From positions 620,001 through 684,000 of the forward strand of contig NZ_CP061321.1 of assembly GCF_018687195.1 (NCBI RefSeq): DNA of 64,000 bases, given 5' to 3'. A program made the position numbers and the translations under genes. Shown here piece by piece: positions 6,775-14,994 of this stretch. How positions within the stretch are numbered: position 1 is the first letter of the stretch; each line of letters opens with the position of its first letter. The DNA is from Polynucleobacter sp. MWH-UH2A (GTDB taxonomy: Bacteria > Pseudomonadota > Gammaproteobacteria > Burkholderiales > Burkholderiaceae). The notes under the pieces were generated by a model. That model was not told where the DNA came from, made no database searches, and saw nothing but the letters and a program-made list of their open reading frames with translations.

Positions 6775-7675
6775 CTTTCAATATACATCCGACACATAAT
6801 AGTAAGGCGTATAGGTGAACGCCTAATATATTGATCGGTATCATCTTTCTCAAATGAGATTGATCTATCTCGCCATTTTTTAATTTAAATGCGCAGAACC
6901 AAAAGATGGGCGTGACCAAAAGAGTTACTAGGGTCTGTGGAGGCGCAAATTCCCGTTGAATGGCAAATATTTGCAGTAGGTATGCGCATAGCGGAAATGA
7001 GGAGTACCAAATCCATAGATACTTTGGGTTTGATTGAGCTGCTAGCGTCATTTTCTGCGAACTTTTGTCTGCACTGATATCAGGAATCTGATTCAAAAAT
7101 AGGATATTGGCAACCATTAGTCCGTATGCAATAGCAATGGGAATAATTTCAATATCAATGACCCTCGATTGCAAAGCTGAAAATCCAATGACAACCAAGG
7201 ACCAAGAGAGTGCTATCGCAATTTCACCAAGAACTCCATGTGACATAAGCTTAAAAGGTGGTGCTGAATACATCCATAAGAGCATTACTCCAAGGATTCC
7301 AATTGGCAAAAGTTTCCAAGTTGTCATAAAGCAAAGAAAAAGACCAAGGATCGTTGCCAGCAGGAGTAGCAGAATTCCAAATTGATGAATTTGCTTGGGC
7401 TGAAAAATATTTAATTGTATGAAGCGGCTTCCGCCAGTAAAGGGCGAGACTCGATTTGAATTGATTAAGTCAGATCCATTTAAGTGATCAAAATAATCGT
7501 TTAATACATTGCCTGCGGCATGTGCTAGTAACGCCATTGCCAACGCAAGGAGGTTGATGGTCCAATTGGGATTGTTTGTTAAATTTCCAAAAACAAAACC
7601 AATCAAACAACCAAAAATAGTAATAGTAAGAAAAGCTGGCCTAGTTGCTAAAAAATACTTTATAGCTGTACTCAT
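6758..7675 (-). CDS. UbiA-family membrane prenyltransferase
   Basis: A 305-residue protein with about eight membrane helices. The first aspartate motif is NDYFDHLNGSD (near residue 60) and the second is NQIPDISADK (near 195); these bind the Mg-diphosphate of an isoprenyl donor. MenA (dihydroxynaphthoate prenylation) looks closer than UbiA or haem O synthase because of NDYFD plus the TGGSR-like block, but no menaquinone genes are nearby, so the acceptor is unknown. Its start overlaps the trxC stop by 4 bp, indicating translational coupling with that thioredoxin. Confidence 0.78.
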   Translation of the reverse strand: MSTAIKYFLATRPAFLTITIFGCLIGFVFGNLTNNPNWTINLLALAMALLAHAAGNVLNDYFDHLNGSDLINSNRVSPFTGGSRFIQLNIFQPKQIHQFGILLLLLATILGLFLCFMTTWKLLPIGILGVMLLWMYSAPPFKLMSHGVLGEIAIALSWSLVVIGFSALQSRVIDIEIIPIAIAYGLMVANILFLNQIPDISADKSSQKMTLAAQSNPKYLWIWYSSFPLCAYLLQIFAIQREFAPPQTLVTLLVTPIFWFCAFKLKNGEIDQSHLRKMIPINILGVHLYALLLCVGCILKAKVPF

Positions 7676-8094
7676 ATTGCCTTTAATACAAGCTGTTCTA
7701 GTTGCGCTGGCGGAAGTGCGCCAGAGATTCGCTCAACTTCAGCCCCATTCTTAAATATTGCCAATGTAGGAATTGAGCGAATATTAAATTGTTGGCCAAT
7801 CGAAGGATTAGCCTCGGTATCTATTTTGATGTGCAGGATTTTTTCACCGTGCCTCTTGGCGCTTGCTTCGAAGGTCGGGGCAAACATCTTACAGGGCCCA
7901 CACCAAGGCGCCCAAAAATCAACAATGATTGGCAATTTACTTTGGGTCAAGACTTCTCTAAAGCTTGCCTGATCAGCATCAATTGGACCCAAAAGTAGAT
8001 TTGATTTACACGATCCACAGATCGGTTTGTGATTGATCCGATCCAGAGGTAGTCGATTAAATTTATGACAGCTTGGGCATTTGATGAGCATCAC
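7672..8094 (-). CDS. trxC: Thioredoxin 2 (TrxC type)
   Basis: A 140-residue protein with the TrxC layout. An N-terminal zinc domain has CPSCH (about 6-10) and CGSC (about 26-29), followed by a thioredoxin fold with the active site WAPWCGPCK and cis-proline SIPT. It reduces protein disulfides in the cytoplasm and is known to be induced by oxidative stress in other bacteria. It is the first gene of a two-gene unit with the prenyltransferase. An FNR-like palindrome (8108-8121) lies only 14 bp before the start codon, where binding would probably repress. Confidence 0.9.
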   Translation of the reverse strand: MMLIKCPSCHKFNRLPLDRINHKPICGSCKSNLLLGPIDADQASFREVLTQSKLPIIVDFWAPWCGPCKMFAPTFEASAKRHGEKILHIKIDTEANPSIGQQFNIRSIPTLAIFKNGAEVERISGALPPAQLEQLVLKAI

Positions 8095-8107
8095 ATTCTC
8101 TCTTTAT

Positions 8108-8121
8108 TTGATGTAAATCAT
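8108..8121. promoter_or_regulatory. FNR-like box next to trxC start
   Basis: TTGATgtaaATCAT has one mismatch to TTGAT-N4-ATCAA. It lies within the trxC leader and 49 bp from the perfect box at 8157. Confidence 0.5.
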
Positions 8122-8156
8122 GAACTTATTATGAGGGCGAATCAAGTCTTTATATT

Positions 8157-8170
8157 TTGATTTGGATCAA
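8157..8170 (+). promoter_or_regulatory. Perfect FNR box upstream of small membrane genes
   Basis: TTGATttggATCAA is an exact FNR consensus. Its centre (8163.5) is 28 bp before a -10-like CAGAAT at 8192-8197, close to the class II activation geometry (box at about -41.5). The ATG at 8226 follows with AGGGAGG as ribosome site. Confidence 0.7.
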
Positions 8171-8225
8171 AGGGCTTAATTTCTAAATGGTCAGAATGAA
8201 TCAACATGATATAGGGAGGCCTTAT

Positions 8226-8351
8226 ATGTTATTGGAGTTATTCGGAACATTTGCTGGTCAATTGAGCTTAGCAGTGATTCTTTTTATGATTGGGATGTTT
8301 GTATTTTTTATTAGATTATTTGTCAAAAAAAGCGCTCAATCAAATGAGTAA
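8226..8351 (+). CDS. Tiny membrane protein (DUF3149-like)
   Basis: A 41-residue protein. ATG 8226 has a strong ribosome site (AGGGAGG, six bases before). It reads MLLELFGTFAGQLSLAVILF, then a continuous hydrophobic helix and a basic end VKKSAQ. The start ELFG...LSLAV with one membrane helix matches my memory of DUF3149, small inner-membrane proteins common in betaproteobacteria. It overlaps the next start by 8 bp. A perfect FNR box upstream suggests induction at low oxygen, perhaps as a small subunit or modulator of a respiratory complex; that is inference. Confidence 0.7.
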   Translation: MLLELFGTFAGQLSLAVILFMIGMFVFFIRLFVKKSAQSNE

Positions 8352-8670
8352 GTTATTGAATCGCCTCCCGGGCTTTCAAACGTCACCTCCTGGTAAGGAG
8401 AGATGGATCTTGCGTCAAGCGCCTTTTTGGACGCTGATGGGAACATTGGCAATTTTGATGCCTTCATTTTTGACGCGCATTATTTCCTCTGACCCCAAGG
8501 TGGCTGGTAATTCAGGTTTAATTGATATCTTAGTGATCGCAACCTTGATATGTTATTGGATTGCGATTTTTACTATCGTTATTGGAGCTTACATAGTCGT
8601 TCTAATGAAAGGGCCGGCGTATGTTGCTGATGCGTATCCCTTAGAGGACTCTGATAGACCTAAAGGCTAA
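8344..8670 (+). CDS. Two-helix membrane protein of unknown function
   Basis: A 108-residue protein from ATG 8344, which lies inside the end of the preceding small gene. It has two clear membrane segments (about 30-48 and 66-90) and a hydrophilic C-terminus GPAYVADAYPLEDSDRPKG. I recognise this tail as recurring in betaproteobacterial hypothetical membrane proteins but know no function. Co-translation with the DUF3149-like protein and the FNR box upstream point to a joint membrane role under oxygen control. Confidence 0.7.
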   Translation: MSKLLNRLPGFQTSPPGKERWILRQAPFWTLMGTLAILMPSFLTRIISSDPKVAGNSGLIDILVIATLICYWIAIFTIVIGAYIVVLMKGPAYVADAYPLEDSDRPKG

Positions 8671-8699
8671 TTAGTTGCGCTAGCCTCGACTCAAATTAA

Positions 8700-9323
8700 T
8701 TAGCAATCTTGGGCTCGAAATAATTTATTGACAAGCCTTAATGAGTTTTTCTGTTTCTCAATCAAACCTTCTGCTTCCATCTTGGATAGCGCGCGGTAAA
8801 GCGCTTCATGTGTGATACCAAGTTCTGAGGCAAGCGACTTGTAGTCAGATTCCAGCACCAGAGTTCCTCGCTTTCCATCAGTTTCAATCAGATGAATCAA
8901 TTTGCTTTTAATATCCTTTAGCCCAAGCCTTTCAGATTGGGTACGAAGGCGCATGATTTCTCTACTTAAGAGCTTGATCCACTTTGAAGAAAATTGCTCA
9001 TCTTTGAGGGAGCTTCTAAAAGATTGGATTGGCAGGGTAATGGCTGTCCCAGCATGAGTGGCAATCGCATCGCAGTGATACACGTCTGTTAGTAGGCTGG
9101 CTTCACTCAGAAAGCCCCCTTTACAGCGCTGCAAGATAGTCGCCTCTCCATGAGAGTTTGATCTACTCAGTACCGCTTCTCCAGACACAATAAAAAACAT
9201 GTATTCAGGGGCTTTTCCTAGGTGAAAAAGGTATTCACCCTTGGCAAAGGGGTGTGCTTTGCACTGACTTAAAAGTGCATCTGGCAATAGTTCTTTGAGG
9301 GTTTGGGGAATATACAGCTCCAT
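8700..9323 (-). CDS. Crp/Fnr-family regulator (second, non-FNR specificity)
   Basis: About 207 residues starting at ATG 9323 (MELYIPQTLKELLPD); the longer ATG 9377 has no ribosome site and would cover the palindrome at 9324-9337. A cNMP-like beta-roll (about 20-115) is followed by a dimer helix and a HTH with DYKSLASELGITHEALYRAL. The recognition helix has E-A-L-Y-R rather than E-x-x-S-R, so its target should differ from FNR boxes. No N-terminal C-x2-C is present, so a cluster is unlikely. It is divergent from a copper-chaperone-like gene, which it may control. Confidence 0.8.
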   Translation of the reverse strand: MELYIPQTLKELLPDALLSQCKAHPFAKGEYLFHLGKAPEYMFFIVSGEAVLSRSNSHGEATILQRCKGGFLSEASLLTDVYHCDAIATHAGTAITLPIQSFRSSLKDEQFSSKWIKLLSREIMRLRTQSERLGLKDIKSKLIHLIETDGKRGTLVLESDYKSLASELGITHEALYRALSKMEAEGLIEKQKNSLRLVNKLFRAQDC

Positions 9324-9337
9324 ATGATCAGAATCAT
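9324..9337. promoter_or_regulatory. FNR-like palindrome in the regulator/chaperone divergent region
   Basis: ATGATcagaATCAT is a perfect palindrome with one mismatch per half-site to TTGAT-N4-ATCAA. It abuts the regulator's ATG on one side and lies 52 bp before the chaperone gene on the other. Confidence 0.5.
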
Positions 9338-9388
9338 ACGTCTTTTTATAGCCTAGACCAATAATGAATACAAACAAAGGAGGGTGTT

Positions 9389-9670
9389 ATGGAAACAGTC
9401 AATTTAAAAGTAACGGGAATGACTTGTGGCTCATGCGTGAAGCATGTTGAAAAAGCGCTGAGGGCAGTTACCGGCGTGCAAACAGTGGTCGTAGATTTAT
9501 CTACTGGTACTGCTAGCGTGACTGGAGATCTTCCAGGCGGCGCAAGTCCTCTGTTGGCTGCACTAGAGGCAGATGGTTATCCGTCAACAATTAGCTCGGC
9601 AGATACAGTTGCTTCAAAGGAGTTGGCTAAAGGTGGTGGTTGTGGCGGTCAAAGTTGCTGCTGTCATTAA
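9389..9670 (+). CDS. Heavy-metal-associated (HMA) copper chaperone-like protein
   Basis: A 93-residue protein with a good ribosome site (AAAGGAGGG). Residues 1-68 form an HMA domain with the metal motif GMTCGSC (C13, C16), as in CopZ and metal-ATPase N-domains, and bind Cu(I) in known relatives. Unusually, the C-terminus carries a second cysteine/histidine cluster (GGGCGGQSCCCH), which could bind extra metal. No copper P-type ATPase is in the window, so its delivery target is unknown. The next gene is Met-rich and exported, in keeping with copper handling. Confidence 0.82.
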   Translation: METVNLKVTGMTCGSCVKHVEKALRAVTGVQTVVVDLSTGTASVTGDLPGGASPLLAALEADGYPSTISSADTVASKELAKGGGCGGQSCCCH

Positions 9671-9686
9671 TTAAAGGAGAGACGAG

Positions 9687-10085
9687 ATGAAGATGATTAA
9701 AAAAGTGGTGATTGGTGTCACTGTCGCATTGGGTTTAGTTGCGATAGTTCATGCTCAACAAGGTCCAATGGGTGGCAATGGGCCCATGGGGATGATGAGG
9801 CAAGGTCCGATGGGTAATGGCATGGGCCCAGGGATGATGCGCGGACAAATGATGCAAGGTCAGATGACGGGACCTAACTCGCCAATGAAGGTCATGCAAC
9901 AGCTCATGACTCCAGCAGAGCGTTTAGCAATGATGGATAAGATGGCTGATGCAAAGTCATGGGAAGAGCGTCAAGCCATTATGACCACAACACATACTGA
10001 GATGGAAAAGCGGGCAAAAGAAAAAGGAATTACTTTGCCAGTTGGACATGACCCTCAGATGATATCTGGTAAAAATTGTGGGTAA
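9687..10085 (+). CDS. Exported methionine-rich protein, putative copper binding
   Basis: A 132-residue protein with a signal peptide (about 1-23). Residues 25-70 repeat GPM/GMM/MMxGQM blocks rich in Met, Gly and Gln, a composition typical of periplasmic Cu(I)-binding segments. The C-terminal half (PMKVMQQLMTPAERLAMMDKM onward) is helical and resembles the CpxP/Spy-like 'LMTPAERxAM' pattern. It follows the HMA protein by 16 bp and the pair ends at a clear terminator. A role in periplasmic metal buffering is inferred. Confidence 0.72.
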   Translation: MKMIKKVVIGVTVALGLVAIVHAQQGPMGGNGPMGMMRQGPMGNGMGPGMMRGQMMQGQMTGPNSPMKVMQQLMTPAERLAMMDKMADAKSWEERQAIMTTTHTEMEKRAKEKGITLPVGHDPQMISGKNCG

Positions 10086-10108
10086 CAAGATTTAAAATGA
10101 TGTGCAAG

Positions 10109-10130
10109 AAACCACCTTCGGGTGGTTTTT
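10109..10130 (+). terminator. Rho-independent terminator
   Basis: Stem AACCACC/GGTGGTT with a TTCG tetraloop and a T tract, 24 bp after the Met-rich gene. Confidence 0.85.
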
Positions 10131-10165
10131 CATTAATAGGTCTAGCAACCCGTTAATATTGAAGT

Positions 10166-10525
10166 ATGCCGAATCTATCTAATCTCTTTGGGCCATTTTC
10201 ATTTATTAGCCTCTTGGTTCTTTCTAATGTTTTTATGACATTTGCTTGGTATGCCCATTTAAAGAACTTATCCTCCAAGCCTTGGTGGATTACTGTATTT
10301 GCGAGCTGGTCAATAGCTTTGCTTGAATATCTCTTTCAAGTTCCAGCCAATCGAATTGGCTTTCGGTATTTTTCATTGGGTCAACTCAAGATTGCTCAAG
10401 AGGTTATTACACTTAGCGTGTTTGTGCCATTTGCTGTTTTTTATATGGGCGAGCCATTTAAAACTGATTACATCTGGGCGGGGTTTTGTTTGCTTGGCGC
10501 CGTTTACTTTATGTTTAGGGGGTAA
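10166..10525 (+). CDS. DUF486/DMT-like small membrane protein
   Basis: A 119-residue protein with four membrane helices. VFMTFAWYAHLKN near residue 25, VPANRIGF near 60 and the end segment IWAGFCLLGAVYFMFRG fit the DUF486 family, related in topology to small drug/metabolite transporters. No substrate is known. It is a lone gene between a terminator and a gene-poor stretch; 10526-10636 holds nothing I can support. Confidence 0.8.
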   Translation: MPNLSNLFGPFSFISLLVLSNVFMTFAWYAHLKNLSSKPWWITVFASWSIALLEYLFQVPANRIGFRYFSLGQLKIAQEVITLSVFVPFAVFYMGEPFKTDYIWAGFCLLGAVYFMFRG

Positions 10526-10636
10526 AGAAAGACTGCACCATCTGTTTTTTGGTTGGCCGACAGCACAGCGGTCCACCAATTCCCGATCTGAATTTAAGCT
10601 TCAAGCTTCTCGAAATGCGACATCTGAATATACAAA

Positions 10637-10855
10637 CTACGTCTCTAGAAGGACAAACTCCCCCAAGGATAATTTCTCCCTAAATTGGGAAAAAGAAAAT
10701 TGAGCCTTACTTACTCCAGAGTTCAAGATTTCAATCTTTCCATCGGGAGTGAAATTCGCAAAATATTCTCCAGCGGGAAATAATATCTGAGCAAGATGAT
10801 TCTTGCTAGATGAATAAGCGTCGAGGATAAGTCCTTTTGTAATTCTGATGCGCAT
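10637..10855 (-). CDS. Small protein of unknown function (paralogue of 21233-21448)
   Basis: A 72-residue protein with no signal or membrane segment. It shares a pattern with the 71-residue protein at 21233: I-T-x-G-(I/L) at the start, P-G-x-Y-x-A-N in the middle, then D-G-x-(I/L)-E-I-L, and L-G-(E/D) near the end. That level of agreement across the full length suggests a common family, probably a small beta-rich fold. The ribosome site is weak, so the start is uncertain. Function unknown. Confidence 0.5.
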   Translation of the reverse strand: MRIRITKGLILDAYSSSKNHLAQILFPAGEYFANFTPDGKIEILNSGVSKAQFSFSQFREKLSLGEFVLLET

Positions 10856-11007
10856 GCCAAAGCATATGTCTTAGCCATCAAGAAGAAATGGTTTGATGCA
10901 CACTTTTGCTAATATGCTGCACCAAAATGAGTCTTAGAATTTTCAAGTAAATTAATGCTTATATTTTCAACCAATTATGACTTTTTGATTGGTTATTAAG
11001 AGTTATT

Positions 11008-11024
11008 TGCACAAACCAGGTGCA
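11008..11024 (+). promoter_or_regulatory. NtrC-like palindrome upstream of the P-II gene
   Basis: TGCACAAACCAGGTGCA is 17 bp, with outer half-sites TGCAC/GTGCA as in NtrC sites (TGCACCA-N3-TGGTGCA), about 90 bp before the start codon. A further half-site TGCACCAAAA lies at 10918-10927. I could not find a clear sigma-54 -24/-12 element. The remainder of 10856-11111 shows no gene. Confidence 0.5.
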
Positions 11025-11108
11025 AATATTTTTCTTTTGCATCCTCGCTAGTTGTTTAATTAATATTTAAGATATTTTGTGCAATGCAATGATCTGATCT
11101 TATGGTGA

Positions 11109-12360
<1,252 letters not shown>

Positions 12361-12370
12361 AGAGTCGTAC

Positions 12371-14983
12371 TTATATCTGAACGGTGTACTCTTGGGTGTG
12401 AATTAAATTAAAGTAGCGGGCACTAATTTCATCAGAAACATTCCAGGCTGATTGAGAAACGGCATGCAAACAGTTTCTCAGGTCCGAAAAATTACCATAA
12501 GCATCTGCTGTGGATAGCTTCAGTAGATCGAAATTTTGCAAATTCGTCACACTACGAGTGAGCTCATCCGGGTTGTCGCGCTCAGTGCCTGCTAATTTAG
12601 ATAATCGAGCTCGTAGAGCCTTGCTGACCCATGCCAAGGAACGGGGATTCTCATCGTCCATTACTAACAGGCTGATCAGCGGTGCTATATCACGGCTCTG
12701 CTGGTACTGGGCATGGAAGGTAATGGTGCTGTCAAATAAATTCAGTAGCGCGGTATATCCAGAGCCATCAACATTTGGGTTAAACAATAATCCCATTTGA
12801 ATTGCAGAGTCCAGCACCGTTGTGAAAAACGACAAACGTTCTATGTGTCTACCTATCGAGAGGAGCTGCCAGCCGTCATCACGCGTCATGCGATCAGTTT
12901 GGGCGCCCGTAATGGCAGCTAGAGAGCTACTGACTTGGCCCAGAGTGTCAATCGCTAAAGAGGATGAAAAGTCGTGATAGGTGGCAGCCTTATGGCAATC
13001 TTTTTGAAAGTTTTCAATACAGTGATTAATGGCGCTCCATTGCTCAGTTGAGAGTCGTTCACGCACATTTGATGCAGTACGTTTCATTGCATTGAGATTA
13101 AATCCTACGCTAGTGACATTTTTGCTGTTGTTAAGCGAGTCAATTAAGGTTCTCTCAAAAATACGATGGCGAATGTCGCCTTGGTCAAAATTACTTGGGA
13201 CGCCCTCGGGTACTAGGCCATATTGGTGGCAGAGATACTCAAGCCATGACCATAAAGATCGGGATGGAGTGTATTCGCTATTGATATTTTCAAGGTACAG
13301 TTTAGCTAGGCGTAGGATATTCTCGCTACGCTCTGTATATCGGCCAAACCAATATAAATTTTCGGCCGCACGACTGGTAACCATGCGTTTACGGATGGTT
13401 AATTCTTTAGGTTGGTTTGCTTGCTGAGAATTTTCTTCAATATTGATAGCGGATTGATTGGTTTGTACCCAGACATCAGCGCTACTTCCGCCGCGTTGCA
13501 TGGAGGCGATACCTGAATCATCGCTAGCAATGCGTGCAAGACCTCCTGGTAAAGCCTGCCAACTATTCGCACCGTTGCTCAGGGCGAATACTCGCAGCAT
13601 ATAAGAGTGTGGCTCTATTAGTGACGCATCATTGAGATTGAAGGCATTCAACCAGGTTGGCATTTGTGCCAGTGGTATGTAGGTTTGAACTGTATGCTCA
13701 TCAGGCTGCCGAGTAATTTTTCCAACCCATTCATCTAATTGAGTTTGCGTAAGGTCGCCGCCAAGAACTGACTCGTAATTTTGGTGTCCGCTACCTTTAG
13801 GGTATGTTGGTTTAATTGCGCTACGACCCAAATTTGGAATCGCTGCTTCCAATGCTGCTCGCTCGCCACACCACCAGGTATCCATTGCAGGTAGTTGAAT
13901 TTGCTCGCCGAGTAGACGCTCGCTGATGGCAGGTAAAAAACCAAGAAGCGCAGGGGACTCCAAAAAGGCAGAGCCTGGAGCATTTGCCAAAATCACATTG
14001 CCAGCGCGGATGGCTTGCAGTAAACCAGGAACCCCTAAAGTCGAGTCAGAGCGTAATTCAAGGGGATCCAAAAATGCGTCATCTAAGCGTTTTAGGAGAA
14101 TATCAACCGGTTCCAAGCCACGGACTGTTTTTAAGTAAACGCGTTGATCTCGAATGGTAAGGTCTCCACCCTCAACTAAGGTTAATCCAAGGTAACGAGC
14201 AAGGTAAGCATGCTCAAAATAGGTTTCGTTGTATGGGCCTGGAGTTAGAAGGGCAATATGGGCATTCGATCCCGCAGGACTTTCTAGCTTTAATGCATCA
14301 ATTAAATCGCGATAGGCATTCGCTAAATGGGCAACGTTCATTTGCTCATAAGCCTTGGGGAACTGACGAGAAATTAAGTTTCTGTTTTCTAGTAAGTAGC
14401 CCAGTCCAGAGGGAGCTTGGGTGCGCTGTGACAAAACAGACCATTTACCATCTGGAGATCTTGCTAAATCAAAGGCAATGATATGCAGATACTTACGGCC
14501 ATGAAAGTTTGCTCCATACATTGACCTCAGATATCCTGGGTGACCATGAATAAGTGCCGGAGGAATGAATCCTTCCTTAAGCAAAGTTTGCGGCCCATAA
14601 ATATCTTGCATGATGCCCTCAAGGAGTTTTGCTCTTTGCAAAACTCCTGCCTGAATCTCTTGCCATGAATCAGGATTAATAATTAAGGGGAATAGATCTA
14701 CCGACCATGGGCGCTGCGGACCAAATTCATCGGCATAGACGTTATAGGTAATGCCGTTATCACGAACTTGGCGATTGAGCTCAAGCGTTCGTTGGTCTAA
14801 ATCAGACAGCCCAGATGGCCCAAGCTGCTCAAAAAACGTTTTCCAGTGTGGCAATAGATCCTGAGAGTGACCTCGGAGTTCGTCAAAATGACCGGCTTTT
14901 GCATGTGGGGCTAAACGAGCTATCTCATCCGCCAAAGGGAGGGTGTCTACAGAAATCGGAGGATTTGCTTGAGAAGGATCCAC
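12371..14983 (-). CDS. Circularly permuted ATP-grasp fused to alpha-E domain
   Basis: An 870-residue fusion. Residues about 1-500 are a circularly permuted type 2 ATP-grasp: the DNGITYNVY and RPWSVDLFPLII blocks, then GANFHGRKYLHIIAFDL, LTPGPYNETYFEHAYLAR and LKRLDDAFLDPLELR. Residues about 545-870 are an alpha-E helical domain (SRAAENLYWFGRYTERSENILRL). ATP-grasp enzymes join carboxylates to amines, and the alpha-E domain is often a separate gene next to it, so here the two are merged. It lies between the two transglutaminase genes and is probably co-transcribed from near 18402. Confidence 0.88.
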   Translation of the reverse strand: MDPSQANPPISVDTLPLADEIARLAPHAKAGHFDELRGHSQDLLPHWKTFFEQLGPSGLSDLDQRTLELNRQVRDNGITYNVYADEFGPQRPWSVDLFPLIINPDSWQEIQAGVLQRAKLLEGIMQDIYGPQTLLKEGFIPPALIHGHPGYLRSMYGANFHGRKYLHIIAFDLARSPDGKWSVLSQRTQAPSGLGYLLENRNLISRQFPKAYEQMNVAHLANAYRDLIDALKLESPAGSNAHIALLTPGPYNETYFEHAYLARYLGLTLVEGGDLTIRDQRVYLKTVRGLEPVDILLKRLDDAFLDPLELRSDSTLGVPGLLQAIRAGNVILANAPGSAFLESPALLGFLPAISERLLGEQIQLPAMDTWWCGERAALEAAIPNLGRSAIKPTYPKGSGHQNYESVLGGDLTQTQLDEWVGKITRQPDEHTVQTYIPLAQMPTWLNAFNLNDASLIEPHSYMLRVFALSNGANSWQALPGGLARIASDDSGIASMQRGGSSADVWVQTNQSAINIEENSQQANQPKELTIRKRMVTSRAAENLYWFGRYTERSENILRLAKLYLENINSEYTPSRSLWSWLEYLCHQYGLVPEGVPSNFDQGDIRHRIFERTLIDSLNNSKNVTSVGFNLNAMKRTASNVRERLSTEQWSAINHCIENFQKDCHKAATYHDFSSSLAIDTLGQVSSSLAAITGAQTDRMTRDDGWQLLSIGRHIERLSFFTTVLDSAIQMGLLFNPNVDGSGYTALLNLFDSTITFHAQYQQSRDIAPLISLLVMDDENPRSLAWVSKALRARLSKLAGTERDNPDELTRSVTNLQNFDLLKLSTADAYGNFSDLRNCLHAVSQSAWNVSDEISARYFNLIHTQEYTVQI

Positions 14984-14994
14984 AAGCTATTGTC

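Noticed and set aside
10323..10703. 126-residue ORF overlapping the DUF486 gene in another frame
   Set aside because: No family resemblance, no ribosome site, and odd composition for a real protein.
13029..13427. 132-residue plus-strand ORF inside the ATP-grasp gene
   Set aside because: Antisense to a conserved 870-residue protein; no motif or start signal.
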